Shown here one piece after another: positions 1-9,405 of a DNA stretch of 64,000 nucleotides (positions within the stretch are counted from its first letter, which is position 1; every line of letters starts with the position of its first letter). This DNA comes from Haloarchaeobius sp. FL176 (lineage in GTDB: Archaea; Halobacteriota; Halobacteria; Halobacteriales; Natrialbaceae), in contig NZ_JANJYH010000012.1 in NCBI RefSeq assembly GCF_024609245.1, positions 1-64,000 on the forward strand, given 5' to 3'. The notes beneath the pieces were generated by a model. It saw only the letters and a list, made by a program, of their open reading frames with translations, did not search any database and had not been told where the DNA came from. Made by a program: the position numbers and the translations under genes.

Positions 1-119
1 TGCTGGCGACGTGGCGCCAGCAGGGACGCAATCCATACGAAGAGCTTCGTCGAGTCGTCAGCAGCAATGATATGATCTCACGGGCTCACGCTGTGCCGGC
101 TGTCGAGACCTCGGGGTAA
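1..119 (+). CDS. C-terminal end of an unidentified protein, cut by the window edge
   Basis: An open frame enters from the left edge and stops at TAA 117-119, giving about 38 residues with the visible core TWRQQGRNPYEELRRVV. The peptide is ordinary in composition and not an obvious shadow. A tail of this kind recalls the C-termini of some transposases (IS66-like), but that is only an impression. A hairpin (8-bp arms 1-8 and 15-22) lies inside it. Only the 3' end can be seen. Confidence 0.4.
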   Translation, partial: LATWRQQGRNPYEELRRVVSSNDMISRAHAVPAVETSG

Positions 120-131
120 ACACATACCATG

Positions 132-139
132 TTTTATTA
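132..139 (+). promoter_or_regulatory. TATA box of minD
   Basis: The motif TTTTATTA lies about 28 bases before the minD ATG at 165. At that spacing an archaeal promoter starts transcription almost at the initiation codon, so minD is probably leaderless. No transcript was measured. Confidence 0.45.
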
Positions 140-164
140 GCCGTCCGCGACTCTGTTCAGACAC

Positions 165-1103
165 ATGAACACGCAGGAGACGGTGTACGCCATCGCCAGC
201 GGGAAAGGCGGCGTGGGGAAGACCACGACGACGGTGAATCTGGGCACCGCCCTCGCGGGAGCAGGCAACCGCGTCGTGATCGTCGACGTCGACCTGGGCA
301 TGGCGAACCTGGCCGGATTCGTGAGTCTCTCGCCCGAGGACACGACGCTCCACCAGGTCCTCGCTGGCGAGGCCGACGTGACGGAGGCAACGTACGAGCT
401 CGCCGACGGGATCTGGGCGGTCCCGAGCGGTCTCGGGCTCGACAGCTACGCGTCGGTCAAGACGGAGAACCTCCGCGAGGTCGTGGCGGAGCTCCGCGAC
501 CAGTTCGACTACGTGCTCCTCGACGTCGGCGCAGGTGTCAGCCACGAGACGGTGCTCCCGCTGGGGCTGGCGGACGCCGTCGTGCTGGTCTCGACGCCCG
601 AGCCGGCATCGGTGCAGGACGCACGGAAGACCTGCGACCTGGCCGACCGGGCCGGTGGGAGCATCGCCGGGGTCGTCCTCACCCGAACGCACCCATCGAG
701 CGATATCGACCACGAAGGCATCGCGGAGAAGCTCGACCTCCCTCTCCTGGCGACCATCCCAGAGGACCCCACCGTGCGCGAGAGCGTCTACGCGGGGACG
801 CCGCTGGTCGTCCACGACCCCAAGAGTCCCGCCTCCCGGGCGTACCGCTACCTCGCGGCTCGGCTCGTCGGCGAGGCGGACCCCGAGGACAGGCCGACGT
901 TCGAGGGGTCGCCAGCGTCTTCCACCCCGTCCGAGTCACAGCCACCCCAGAGCGATGCTGACGATGGCGATGCCGAGCAGGACGGCGCCAGCGCCGCGAG
1001 CGAGGACGACGTCTCCGCGGCCATCTCCGAAATCGACGCGGACTCCGAGACGGACGGTGGCCAGCCACGTATCGACATCCCGGACGCCGAGTCGGACTCG
1101 TAG
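165..1103 (+). CDS. minD: MinD/ParA-family ATPase
   Basis: 312 aa. The deviant Walker A motif KGGVGKTT sits at residues 14-21 and the Walker A' region (VIVDVDLG) around 38-45, the signature of the SIMIBI ParA/MinD ATPases. These dimerise on ATP and position other complexes at the membrane. In haloarchaea several MinD paralogs exist, and at least one acts in polar placement of motility and chemotaxis machinery. Residues from about 235 to the end are a low-complexity acidic tail rich in Asp, Ser and Glu with no membrane-targeting helix that I can see. The paralog type and partner cannot be fixed from context. Confidence 0.9.
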   Translation: MNTQETVYAIASGKGGVGKTTTTVNLGTALAGAGNRVVIVDVDLGMANLAGFVSLSPEDTTLHQVLAGEADVTEATYELADGIWAVPSGLGLDSYASVKTENLREVVAELRDQFDYVLLDVGAGVSHETVLPLGLADAVVLVSTPEPASVQDARKTCDLADRAGGSIAGVVLTRTHPSSDIDHEGIAEKLDLPLLATIPEDPTVRESVYAGTPLVVHDPKSPASRAYRYLAARLVGEADPEDRPTFEGSPASSTPSESQPPQSDADDGDAEQDGASAASEDDVSAAISEIDADSETDGGQPRIDIPDAESDS

Positions 1104-1156
1104 ACCGACGGCGGCGACTGGAAACCGTTATGGGTCGCCACGTCGGAGTGTCGAAC

Positions 1157-1288
1157 ATGGCAAACGACGATAACTCGGTTCCGCTCTCCTGGATACTGCT
1201 GTTCGTCGCACTGGCACTGGGCGCCGGCGTCGCTGCGGTCATCTTCGCCGGCGGAAGTCTGATGGCATGGACCGCGCCACCCTTCTAA
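1157..1288 (+). CDS. Small single-pass membrane protein (43 aa)
   Basis: The frame begins at ATG 1157 and reads a short polar N-terminus (MANDDNSVP), then a continuous hydrophobic stretch from about residue 10 to 37, and ends in TAPPF. It is a one-helix membrane peptide. It sits 53 bases downstream of minD and stops one base before the convergent argS stop. No family is recognised. Acidic N-terminus, codon usage and the clean start support a real gene. Confidence 0.6.
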   Translation: MANDDNSVPLSWILLFVALALGAGVAAVIFAGGSLMAWTAPPF

Positions 1289-1289
1289 C

Positions 1290-3044
1290 TCACATCGAGC
1301 GCGGTGCGGCCACGCCCAGGGTCGAGAGCGCGTTCGCCATCGTATGCCGGGCCGCTGCGACCAGCGCGACGCGCGCGTCGCGGACGGCCTTGTCCTCCGC
1401 ACTGAGAACCTGGCACTCCCGGTAGAAGGCGTTGAACGTCTCCGCGAACTCGCGGGTGTAGGTCGCGACGGTGTGGGGCTCGAGGTCGGCCGCGGCCTCG
1501 TCGATGACGCCGGGGAACCGCGCGATGACACGGAGCAGGTCGCGTGACTCCTCGCGTTCGAGGACGCCGGCGTCGACCGCCTCCGGCACGGAGTCGACCT
1601 CGTCGAGGATGCCACAGCAGCGCGCGTGGACGTACTGGACGTACGGCGCGGACTGGGCCTCGAAGTCGAGTGCCTGGTCCCACTCGAACGTGATGGCCTT
1701 CGTCGGCTGCTTGGAGACGATGTCGTAGCGAACGGCACCGATGCCGACCTGGTGGGCGATGCGCTCGATGTCCTCCTCGGTGAGGTCGTCGTCGCGGATG
1801 CGTTCCTCCATGCGCTCCTCGACCTCGTCACGGGCGCGGTCGGTGGCCTCGTCGAGCAGGTCGTCGAGGTCGACGCCGGTTCCCGCGCGGGTTGACATCC
1901 CGAGCCCGCCGGGGAGGTTGACCCACGAGAAGATGACGTTCTCCAGCTGGTCGACGTCGTTGCCGAGCAGGGAGAGTGCCTGCTGGAGCTGGTCGGCCTG
2001 GAGCTTGTGGTCCTCGCCGAGGACGGTGACTGCGCGGTCGTAGTTCTCGAACTTCCACTCGTGGTGGGCGAGGTCGCGCGTCGTGTAGAGACTGGTGCCG
2101 TCCGAGCGCAGGAACACCATCTGCTTGTCGATGCCGTACTCGCCCAGGTCGAGCTGCCAGGCGTCCTCCTCGTAGACCGCCTCGTCGAGCTCCTTGAGCC
2201 GGTCGACCAGGTCGTCGGTGGAGCCGTCGAACATGAACTGCGACTCCTTGACGAACTCGTCGAACTCGGCGGGGAGACGTGCGAGGCACTCCTGCATCCC
2301 TGAGAGCACCTGGTCGACGACCTCGCTGACGCGTTCGAAGGTGTCCCGGTCGCCCGCTTCGAGGCCCTGCATGATGCCCTGTATCTCGGCCTCGGCTGCC
2401 TCTACCTCCTCGTCGGGGCCGTCTTCGAGGAACGCGTTGCCCTTGCGGTAGTAGCGTACGAGGTCGTACTCGATGCGGTCGCGTTCGGGCTCCGAGTCGA
2501 GGTCCGCTTCGTCGAACGTCTCGTAGGCCCACGTGAACACGGCCATCTGGCGGCCGGCGTCGTTGACGTAGTAGTGACGCTCGACGTCGTAGCCGGCGAA
2601 GTCGAGCACGTTCGCGACGGCGTCGCCGACGATGGGGTTGCGGGCGCGCCCGACGTGGACAGGCCCCGTCGGGTTCGCGGAGGTGTGCTCGACGACGACC
2701 GACTCGTCGCGGTCGGGGAGGTGGCCGTACTCCTCGTCCTGTGCGGCCGACAGCGTCGCGTCGAAGTACGCCTCGCTCGGGAGGAAGTTGACGTAGGGGC
2801 CCTGCGTGGTGACCGCGCCGACGTACTCGTACGTGTCGGGGTCGATCTCGTCGGCGATGTCGGCGGCCACCTTCGGCGGCGGTGCGCCGACCTCGCCGGC
2901 CAGCCGGAAGGCGACGCTCGACGCCAGCACGGCGTCGACGTCTTCCGGCGGCTCTTCGATGCCGAGGTCGTCTGTCGGGAGGTCGAGCGCGTCGAGGGCG
3001 TCCTCGATGGCGGCCGCGACCTCCTCGCGGACGGCGATGAACAT
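1290..3044 (-). CDS. argS: Arginyl-tRNA synthetase
   Basis: 584 aa, a normal length for class Ia ArgS, which charges tRNA-Arg. The N-terminal Add1-like domain is followed by the HIGH-equivalent HVGR at residues 130-133 within a stretch typical of ArgS ([17 protein letters not shown]). The KMSKS-equivalent is degenerate (GMSTRAG), as usual for this enzyme. The C-terminal half is the helical anticodon-binding domain and ends with the hydrophobic terminus expected of ArgS. It starts with ATG at 3044. The gene is convergent with the small membrane gene, with one base between the stops. Confidence 0.97.
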   Translation of the reverse strand: MFIAVREEVAAAIEDALDALDLPTDDLGIEEPPEDVDAVLASSVAFRLAGEVGAPPPKVAADIADEIDPDTYEYVGAVTTQGPYVNFLPSEAYFDATLSAAQDEEYGHLPDRDESVVVEHTSANPTGPVHVGRARNPIVGDAVANVLDFAGYDVERHYYVNDAGRQMAVFTWAYETFDEADLDSEPERDRIEYDLVRYYRKGNAFLEDGPDEEVEAAEAEIQGIMQGLEAGDRDTFERVSEVVDQVLSGMQECLARLPAEFDEFVKESQFMFDGSTDDLVDRLKELDEAVYEEDAWQLDLGEYGIDKQMVFLRSDGTSLYTTRDLAHHEWKFENYDRAVTVLGEDHKLQADQLQQALSLLGNDVDQLENVIFSWVNLPGGLGMSTRAGTGVDLDDLLDEATDRARDEVEERMEERIRDDDLTEEDIERIAHQVGIGAVRYDIVSKQPTKAITFEWDQALDFEAQSAPYVQYVHARCCGILDEVDSVPEAVDAGVLEREESRDLLRVIARFPGVIDEAAADLEPHTVATYTREFAETFNAFYRECQVLSAEDKAVRDARVALVAAARHTMANALSTLGVAAPRSM

Positions 3045-3091
3045 ACCGGCACGTACCGCTGGCGACTGTAAAGGGGTTTCTGAATGCGATA

Positions 3092-3313
3092 TCAGGTCTC
3101 GGCCGTGACGGCGACGGCCTCACCGGGGTCGTCGTCGCGGGTCAGCAGCCAGAGCAGGATGGCCAGCCCCTCGAGTCGCGCGGCCGTGTACACCCAGCGT
3201 CGGAGTTCCACGTCGTCCGATGTCGCCGCGAGTCGCATCCAGAAGTCGACGACTCGACGGGGTGCGAGCAGTTCCGCCAGCCCGACGAGGGCCAAGAACG
3301 TGCGGAGGAACAT
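3092..3313 (-). CDS. Small hydrophobic protein, unknown function (73 aa)
   Basis: Read from ATG 3313, the protein starts [20 protein letters not shown] and has two hydrophobic helices (about 3-16 and 47-58) around a short amphipathic segment, ending in an acidic tail. A longer frame exists upstream, but its Arg/Pro-rich extension looks non-coding. It lies just upstream of argS on the same strand, 47 bases before it, so the two may share a transcript. I do not recognise the family. Confidence 0.55.
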   Translation of the reverse strand: MFLRTFLALVGLAELLAPRRVVDFWMRLAATSDDVELRRWVYTAARLEGLAILLWLLTRDDDPGEAVAVTAET

Positions 3314-3510
3314 ACGGTACTGTACACCACGGTTGGGCAAGTAGCTATCCCTCGGGCCAGTCCGCAGTGCCGGTCCGTAGTACCGAACCCGCCTCGGAAC
3401 CGGACAGCTGCGGCGGCGAGGACGGCGCGTCCGGGGACCGGCTGGACGCCGGGCACGGCCGGGAGCCGGAGGAACGGATTCTTTAGGACTGGACCTCGTC
3501 CGAACAGCCA

Positions 3511-4488
3511 ATGAGCGAGTCCGACGGCCCGAAACAGGTTGGCGACCCCGACTACCACAGCGTCAACCACACCGCGGCCCAGACCTGCGGCTGGACGAAG
3601 AACGCGTTGACGGGCGATGGAAAGTGCTACAAGTACGCCTTCTACGGCATCGAATCTCACCGCTGCATGCAGATGACGCCGGTCGTCAAGTGCAACGAGC
3701 GCTGCGTGTTCTGCTGGCGCGACCACGCGGGGCATGCCTACGAGCTGGGCGACGTGGAGTGGGACGACCCGGCGGCGGTCGCCGACGCCACGCTCGAGCT
3801 CCAGCGCGAGCTGCTCGCGGGGTACGGTGGGAACGACGAGGTCCCGAGAGAGGTGTTCGAGCAGGCGATGGAGCCGCGACACGTCGCCATCAGTCTGGAC
3901 GGCGAGCCCACCCTCTATCCGTATCTGCCCGAACTCATCGACGAGTTCCACGCACGCGACATCACGACCTTCCTCGTCTCGAACGGCACCGCCCCCGAGA
4001 TGCTGGCGCGCTGTGACCCGACCCAGCTCTACGTCTCCGTCGACGCGCCGGACAGACACACGTTCGACAACGTGGTCAAGGCCGTCGAGGACGACGCCTG
4101 GGAGCGCCTCGTCGACACGATGGACGTGCTCGCCGAGAAGGACGAGACCCGCACGGTACTGCGGACGACGCTGGTGAACGGCGAGAACATGCGGGACCCC
4201 GACTGGTACGCCGCGTTCTACCGGCGCGCCAAGCCGGACTTCGTGGAGCTGAAGGCGTACATGCACGTCGGGCACTCGCGTGGCCGGCTCGACCGGTCGG
4301 CGATGCCCGACCACGAGGACGTGCTCGCGTTCGCCGAGGACGTCGCCGCCCACATGCCCGAGCACGACGAGATAAAGGACGTGCCGAGCTCCCGGGTCGC
4401 ACTGCTGGCTCGCGACGCGGACACCTGGGTGCCGAAGCTGCGGAAGGACAGCGAGTTCTGGGCACAGGACCCGCTCGTCGACTACTGA
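3511..4488 (+). CDS. taw1: 4-demethylwyosine synthase (radical SAM TYW1)
   Basis: 325 aa. Makes the tricyclic imG-14 base from m1G37 of tRNA-Phe and pyruvate, an early step in archaeal wyosine synthesis. The radical SAM cluster motif CNERCVFC supplies C61, C65 and C68. C26, C39 and C52 match the positions of the ligands of the second 4Fe-4S cluster described for archaeal TYW1, so both clusters should be present. The DGEPTLYPYLPELI stretch is the usual GGE-like motif. No flavodoxin domain is fused, as in other archaea. It starts at ATG 3511. Its stop overlaps the convergent kinase gene by 7 bases. Confidence 0.95.
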   Translation: MSESDGPKQVGDPDYHSVNHTAAQTCGWTKNALTGDGKCYKYAFYGIESHRCMQMTPVVKCNERCVFCWRDHAGHAYELGDVEWDDPAAVADATLELQRELLAGYGGNDEVPREVFEQAMEPRHVAISLDGEPTLYPYLPELIDEFHARDITTFLVSNGTAPEMLARCDPTQLYVSVDAPDRHTFDNVVKAVEDDAWERLVDTMDVLAEKDETRTVLRTTLVNGENMRDPDWYAAFYRRAKPDFVELKAYMHVGHSRGRLDRSAMPDHEDVLAFAEDVAAHMPEHDEIKDVPSSRVALLARDADTWVPKLRKDSEFWAQDPLVDY

Positions 4489-6974
4489 GCACGGAGCCGC
4501 AGCACGACGACACTGCCCCGTTCCCGCGTCTCGAACCCGAGGCTCCCGCCGAAGCTCTCGACGATCCAGTTGATCGCCCAGAGCCCCAGGCCGCTGCCGT
4601 GCTGGAGCTGGGTGATGTCGCGGTCGCCGGTGATGAGGGCGCGCTCCTGCTCCGGGATGCCCGGGCCGTCGTCAGCGACGCGGATCTCGACGGCCGTCTC
4701 GGTCGTCTCGACGCACACCTCGACGGAGGGCTGCTCGTTGTCGTTGTGGTCGACCGCGTTCTCGATCGCGTTCGACAGCGCGAACACGAGGCGGCGGTCG
4801 GCGACCGCGGTCGCCGAGTCGGGTGCTGACACCGTGAGGTCGGCGTGGGGGAACCGTTTCCGTGCCGTGGTCACGGCGTCGTCGACGTACCGTGTCACGT
4901 CGGTCGCGCCGAGTCGATCGTTGTCGCGGTCGAGCGCACGCTCGACCCGACGGGCGGTGTCGCTGAGGTCGGCCACCTGGTTCGCCTCCCGCCTGATGGC
5001 GTCGAGCAGGACCGGGTCGTCGTCGTAGCGCCGCTGCAGCTGCTCGGCGTAGCCCTCGATGAGGTTCATCTCGGTCCGGAGGTTGTGTCGGAGGACGGTG
5101 TGGAGCACCGCCAGTCGACTCTCTCGTTCCTTGCGGTCGCTGATGTCGGTGTAGATACAGAACCCGCGACGGTTCGTGCCCGACCCGAAGCTGACTCCGC
5201 GGAAGAGGAAGTGGCCGAGGCCCGTACTGGTCAGGCGCTCGACCTCCTTCGTCTGGGCGTCGCCGTCGAGGACGGCACCGTCGATGCGCTTCGCTTGCTC
5301 GTGGTACTCCTCCGGGACGATGAGGTCGTTGACCGACTCGCCGATCGCGTGGCTGGCGCTGATACCGAATGTCCGCTCGAACGCCGGGTTGACGCTCTCG
5401 ACGATGGGCTCGTCCCCGTCGAATGTGAACTCGACGAGTGCGTCCGGAATGTGGTCGAACAGGTACCGGAATCGCTCGTTCTCGATTGCGAGGCGCTGCT
5501 GTGCCTCCTGCAGCGTGCTCACGTCCCGGACGACCGCGGCGGTGCCCGGTGGGCCGCCGTTCCGGCTCGGAAGCAGCGAGATGTCGACCTCGACCGGACG
5601 GCGTCCACCGTCGCTGGTCTTGAGCCGCGTCTGGATGGTTCGTGACCGCCCCTCGCCCTGTCGGAGCTCCGTGACGACCTCCTGCGTGCGTTCGAGTGTC
5701 GACTCGTCCACGACAGCCAGGGGTGACCGTCCGATCAGATCGTCCCGTTCGTAGCCGGTGAACTCCGCGAACGGCTCGCTGACGTAGACGAACTGCTCGT
5801 CGGGCGAGAGGACGTACAGCATGTCCTCGACCGACTCGATGACGCGCTCGAACAGTTCGAGTCGTTCGCGGCGCGCGGTCCGTTCGAGTGCGGTCGTCGC
5901 GTTCGCCGCCAGCAGTTCGGCGGTCTGTCGTTCGACCGTGCCGAACGGTTCGCCCGGCGCGACGCCGGCGGAGAGCGTCCCGTGCTCCCCGAGTGGCAGG
6001 TACAGCACTGACTCCACCCCATCGATGCGGACGGCGTCCCGGTACGTGGCCTCGCCGGACTCGAACACGGTCCCTGGACCGCCCTCCCCGACCGGGTAGT
6101 TCGGTCGGTCACCCAGGGTCTCGGAAAGCGTGACGGTGCCGGCGACTGGCACGAGTTCGTCGCCGTCCGCGTCGTGAAATCGGACGACCGAGAGGTCCAG
6201 CGCGAGCAGATCCTCGCTCGCGGCCACAAGCTGTGCTGCGATCTCCTCGGGCTGCTCGGCCTGCATCATGTCGTGGGTCGTCCGGAGCAGTCCGGGAAGC
6301 ATCTCCTCGTACCGTTTGCGCTCCGTGATGTCGTGGAAGAACACGGCGAGCCCGTCGTCCGTCGGGTACGCCCGGTTGGCGGTCCACAGCTCGAGCGGCT
6401 CGTAGTACTCCTCGAACGAGACCGGCTCGCCCGTCTCCATGGCGTGTGTGTATTGTCCGTGGTATTCGCGGTCGGCCGACTCCGGGAAGCCGTCCCGGAC
6501 GTTCTCGCCGATGATCTCGGACGGGCTGGTGTCGAGGAGTTCGGCAGCACGTTCGTTGATGTAGGTGACGTTCCAGTCCGAGTCGAACGAGAGGTACGCC
6601 TCGCCGATGCGTTCGAGCACCGACGGCCTGTCGGTCGGCAGCGTGTCGACCACGCCGCTGATTCGCTCGGCCACGTCGTCACCACCGTGGAGGTAGTGGA
6701 CCGCGCCACGTGCCGCGGCGGCGGAGGCGACCTCGCCGTCCGGCTCTACGGTCCGGTAGAACACGGGACAGCGGGCGTCGATTGCATCGAGGACCGCGAG
6801 CCCGTCGCGGCCGTCGTCGAGTGCATGTTCGACGAGGACACAGTCTACGCTACCGTCGAGCTGGTCGTTCGCGGCGGCCGCTGACGACACGGTGTGGATG
6901 GTCCAGCGGTCGGGGAGGCTGGGTGGGCGGCCGTCGGGAGGACGCACGTGGAGCAGCGTCGCTATCTCCGACAC
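4482..6974 (-). CDS. Multi-domain PAS/GAF sensor histidine kinase
   Basis: 830 aa, with no transmembrane segment seen, so a soluble sensor. Order: receiver-like domain (about 1-112), PAS (115-220), GAF (225-368), PAS (372-490), PAS (497-615), dimerisation helix with phospho-acceptor H630 in VLRHNLRTEM, then a HATPase domain with N box (NAIENAVDHND) and G boxes (DDGPGIP, GSGLGLW). In the receiver-like domain the residue at the usual Asp position is Glu49 (VDCVLVEH), so it is probably a pseudo-receiver that is not phosphorylated. The ligand is unknown. No cognate regulator lies next to it. The upstream 500 bases hold a gene remnant. Confidence 0.92.
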   Translation of the reverse strand: MSEIATLLHVRPPDGRPPSLPDRWTIHTVSSAAAANDQLDGSVDCVLVEHALDDGRDGLAVLDAIDARCPVFYRTVEPDGEVASAAAARGAVHYLHGGDDVAERISGVVDTLPTDRPSVLERIGEAYLSFDSDWNVTYINERAAELLDTSPSEIIGENVRDGFPESADREYHGQYTHAMETGEPVSFEEYYEPLELWTANRAYPTDDGLAVFFHDITERKRYEEMLPGLLRTTHDMMQAEQPEEIAAQLVAASEDLLALDLSVVRFHDADGDELVPVAGTVTLSETLGDRPNYPVGEGGPGTVFESGEATYRDAVRIDGVESVLYLPLGEHGTLSAGVAPGEPFGTVERQTAELLAANATTALERTARRERLELFERVIESVEDMLYVLSPDEQFVYVSEPFAEFTGYERDDLIGRSPLAVVDESTLERTQEVVTELRQGEGRSRTIQTRLKTSDGGRRPVEVDISLLPSRNGGPPGTAAVVRDVSTLQEAQQRLAIENERFRYLFDHIPDALVEFTFDGDEPIVESVNPAFERTFGISASHAIGESVNDLIVPEEYHEQAKRIDGAVLDGDAQTKEVERLTSTGLGHFLFRGVSFGSGTNRRGFCIYTDISDRKERESRLAVLHTVLRHNLRTEMNLIEGYAEQLQRRYDDDPVLLDAIRREANQVADLSDTARRVERALDRDNDRLGATDVTRYVDDAVTTARKRFPHADLTVSAPDSATAVADRRLVFALSNAIENAVDHNDNEQPSVEVCVETTETAVEIRVADDGPGIPEQERALITGDRDITQLQHGSGLGLWAINWIVESFGGSLGFETRERGSVVVLRLRAQ

Positions 6975-7021
6975 GATAGTTCGACAGTCGATTGCCTATC
7001 ACCGACGATAACCCTTCTGGC

Positions 7022-7290
7022 CTACGCGGGGTGCAGCCTGAGTTCAACCGCGGCGCCGCTCGCATCGTCGGTGAACGTCAGCTCGCCGCGTCGCTCCCTC
7101 GACCCCTGTCCACGTCGGCTGGCGTCCCGTGGTCGTCGGCCGTGGTCTCGCCGATGGCGTCCGCGAGTCGGTCGCCGTACGCGTAGGTGTCAGCACCGAG
7201 GAGGGTCGTCGTCGGTGTGTGCCGGCACGCACCTGATGGACCGGCTGCCGAGGGAGTGTTCTCGCCGGTCGCTGTCCGCTGGCGTCACCC
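7022..7290 (-). pseudogene. Decayed gene fragment upstream of the kinase
   Basis: Two minus-strand pieces look protein-like but lie in different frames. The upstream piece reads TLLGADTYAYGDRLADAIGE and onward to TGA at 7078-7080. The downstream piece reads GELTFTDDASGAAVELRLHP and stops at TAG 7022-7024. Together they resemble the C-terminal part of one acidic haloarchaeal protein broken by a frameshift between about 7080 and 7115. No start is visible because an in-frame stop lies upstream. The family is not recognised. The rest of the 6975-7459 gap shows nothing else. Confidence 0.35.
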
Positions 7291-7474
7291 GGACGATTGG
7301 CGATGTCGTCGCTTCGCTCACTTATCGGACAGGAGTGTGGTTTCGAGTTAACCGTTCTGGCCTGTGTCCCGCCGTGACCGACGCGCTTTAGTGATATCGC
7401 GACAACTTTCCACGTAGGTCTTGTTTCTGCGCAGTCGTCACGACCTCGTGACGACGCTATAACGAATTTGTTAT

Positions 7475-7494
7475 GCATACCGTATTCGGTATGC
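7475..7494. promoter_or_regulatory. Perfect palindrome, putative RbkR operator
   Basis: GCATACCG and CGGTATGC are perfect 8-bp inverted arms around TATT. The site lies 30 bases before the rbkR start and about where transcription should begin, given the TATA-like TATAAC at 7459-7464. A second near-palindrome, TAACGAATTTGTTA (7460-7473), abuts it. RbkR is a DNA-binding riboflavin kinase known to bind palindromes upstream of riboflavin genes, so autoregulation is the natural reading. Binding is inferred. Confidence 0.55.
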
Positions 7495-7523
7495 TTATGC
7501 GGGGCGAGTTCCAAGCGCCACTC

Positions 7524-8228
7524 ATGTCAGAGACAGCGTCGTACACGGTCGGTCACGACGAACTCGCCGTCGCGAAGCTCCTCGCGCTCGACGGCGCCAT
7601 CGACGGCGAGGTGAAGGTGTCCTGCTCCGGGCTCGCCGGACGGCTCGACGCCTCCACGCAGACCGCCTCCCGACGCCTCCAGCGACTCGAGGACGCCGGC
7701 TACATCTCCCGCGAGACCGTCAGCGACGGTCAGTGGGTCCAGCTCACCGACGAGGGCGAGCGCACCCTCCGCGCCGAGTACGAGGATTACCGCCGCGTCT
7801 TCGAGGGCGAGACGAGCGTCGAACTCGCCGGCGTCGTCACCAGCGGGATGGGCGAGGGCCGCCACTACATCTCCCTGCCCGGCTACATGCGCCAGTTCGA
7901 GGAGAAGCTGGGTTACGAGCCGTTCCTCGGCACGCTCAACGTCGACCTCGACGACGAGAGCGTCCGCCGGCGCACCGCCATGTCCGCCATCGAGCCGGTC
8001 CACATCGACGGCTGGGAGGACGACGAGCGCACCTACGGCCCCGCCGTCTGCTACCCTGCCACCGTCGAGACCACCGACGGAGCGACCTACGAGAACGCAC
8101 ACACCATCGCTCCCGAGCGCACCCACCACGACGAGGACCAGCTGGAGGTCATCGCGCCGGACAAGCTCCGCGACGTGCTCGACCTGGGAGAAGAAGCCGA
8201 TGTGACTGTCCATGTCAGGGAGCAGTGA
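7524..8228 (+). CDS. rbkR: CTP-dependent riboflavin kinase / transcriptional regulator
   Basis: 234 aa from ATG 7524. An upstream ATG at 7473 would place the palindrome inside the gene, so it is rejected. Residues 1-90 form a winged helix-turn-helix ([25 protein letters not shown]). Residues 100-234 form the archaeal CTP-dependent riboflavin kinase fold ([19 protein letters not shown]), which makes FMN. The bifunctional RbkR senses flavin supply and controls riboflavin genes. It is followed by ribB with a single base between stop and start, so the two form an operon for making riboflavin precursors and FMN. Confidence 0.93.
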   Translation: MSETASYTVGHDELAVAKLLALDGAIDGEVKVSCSGLAGRLDASTQTASRRLQRLEDAGYISRETVSDGQWVQLTDEGERTLRAEYEDYRRVFEGETSVELAGVVTSGMGEGRHYISLPGYMRQFEEKLGYEPFLGTLNVDLDDESVRRRTAMSAIEPVHIDGWEDDERTYGPAVCYPATVETTDGATYENAHTIAPERTHHDEDQLEVIAPDKLRDVLDLGEEADVTVHVREQ

Positions 8229-8229
8229 G

Positions 8230-8928
8230 ATGACCCGGTCACAGCACCACGACGGCGATGTCGACGCCGAGGTACCCGTCGACGCCGACGACGTTGACCG
8301 CGCCGTCGCCGCCGTCCGCGCCGGCGAGCCGGTCTGTATCCACGACGCCGCCGACCGCGAGGGCGAGACGGACATCGTCTACCCCGCTCACGGCGTCACC
8401 CCGGCGGCGGTCCGTCGGATGCGCAACGACGCCGGGGGCCTCGTCTGCGTCGCCCTGCCCGACGCGGTCGCCGGCGCCTTCGACCTGCCGTTCATGCAGG
8501 AGGAGCTGGAGCACCCACTCGCCGCCGACCACGAGCTCGGCTACGACGAGCGCTCGTCGTTCTCCCTGACGGTGAACCACCGCGACACGTTCACCGGCAT
8601 CCCCGACGACGACCGCGCGCTCACCATCACGAAGCTCGCCGAGGCCGCCGCCGACCCCGACGGTTTCCCGTTCGTCGACGAGTTCCGCGCGCCCGGCCAC
8701 GTCCACCTGCTCCGGGCCGCCCCCGGCCTGCTCGACCACCGGCTCGGCCATACCGAACTCGGCATCGCGCTCGCCGAGGAAGCCGGCGTCGCCCCCGCCG
8801 TCGTCGTCTGCGAGATGCTCGACGACGAGACCGGCGGCGCGCTCGTGCCCGCCGACGCCCGCTCGTACGCCGACCGCGAGGGCATCCCCTACGTCGAAGG
8901 GGCCGACCTCGTGGCGCGGCTGGGCTGA
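8230..8928 (+). CDS. ribB: 3,4-dihydroxy-2-butanone 4-phosphate synthase
   Basis: 232 aa. Converts ribulose 5-phosphate to the four-carbon unit of riboflavin. The DREGETDIVYPA motif near the N-terminus carries the acidic metal ligands and HRLGHTELGIALAEEAGV near the C-terminus is the other active-site region. No GTP cyclohydrolase II domain is fused. ATG 8230 is preferred over ATG 8212 because GGAG lies a suitable distance before it and because it directly follows the rbkR stop. Translation is probably coupled to rbkR. Confidence 0.95.
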   Translation: MTRSQHHDGDVDAEVPVDADDVDRAVAAVRAGEPVCIHDAADREGETDIVYPAHGVTPAAVRRMRNDAGGLVCVALPDAVAGAFDLPFMQEELEHPLAADHELGYDERSSFSLTVNHRDTFTGIPDDDRALTITKLAEAAADPDGFPFVDEFRAPGHVHLLRAAPGLLDHRLGHTELGIALAEEAGVAPAVVVCEMLDDETGGALVPADARSYADREGIPYVEGADLVARLG

Positions 8929-8966
8929 GTGACGTCCCGTTCTTCGAAACGCATTCCCGGTGCTGA

Positions 8967-9365
8967 GTGCCAACCGTAGGCACGGTCCGCCTGCCACTCC
9001 GCCCCCTCGCCTGCTGTCTCCGCCTCGTCCTCGCCGGCTGTGGCGCGCCCGCCGCAGACCAGCCAGCCGAGACGACCAGCGAGCGAGTCGGCACCGGCGA
9101 CGCCTGGGTCACGCGCTGGGACAGCGAGCGCGACGCCGACGAGTTCGAGCGCGCCATCGCCGACCACGTCGCGAACGCGACCGCCGGGAGCGCCACCGAC
9201 GCCAGCTTCCGCGTCGTCCGGGTCGACGCCACGACGGTCGTGTTGTTCGTCGGCCCCAGGTCGTTCGTCGGCGGCGCGAGCGCCACGCCCACCGACGAGG
9301 GTGGCGTCCGCGTCCGCCCCCCGAACGCGACGGTCGACACGCGCGGTGCGGGAGCATCTAGTTAG
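8967..9365 (+). CDS. Putative small lipoprotein, unknown function
   Basis: 132 aa from GTG 8967. A short hydrophobic N-terminus leads to a lipobox LAGC with Cys25, followed by a Thr/Glu-rich linker and an acidic domain (residues 45-125) with two predicted beta segments (FRVVRVDATTVVLFVG). This is typical of haloarchaeal surface lipoproteins. It lies 38 bases after ribB, which may be coincidental. The Arg-rich signal and GTG start lower confidence. No family recognised. Confidence 0.5.
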   Translation: MPTVGTVRLPLRPLACCLRLVLAGCGAPAADQPAETTSERVGTGDAWVTRWDSERDADEFERAIADHVANATAGSATDASFRVVRVDATTVVLFVGPRSFVGGASATPTDEGGVRVRPPNATVDTRGAGASS

Positions 9366-9405
9366 GCCAAGGTTTAACCCACCACGCGCGAGACCACCTG
9401 AGAGT

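Noticed and set aside
7044-7514. 156-aa minus-strand frame upstream of the kinase
   Set aside because: Arg/Pro-rich and in the wrong frame for the two protein-like segments found there. It also overlaps the rbkR promoter.
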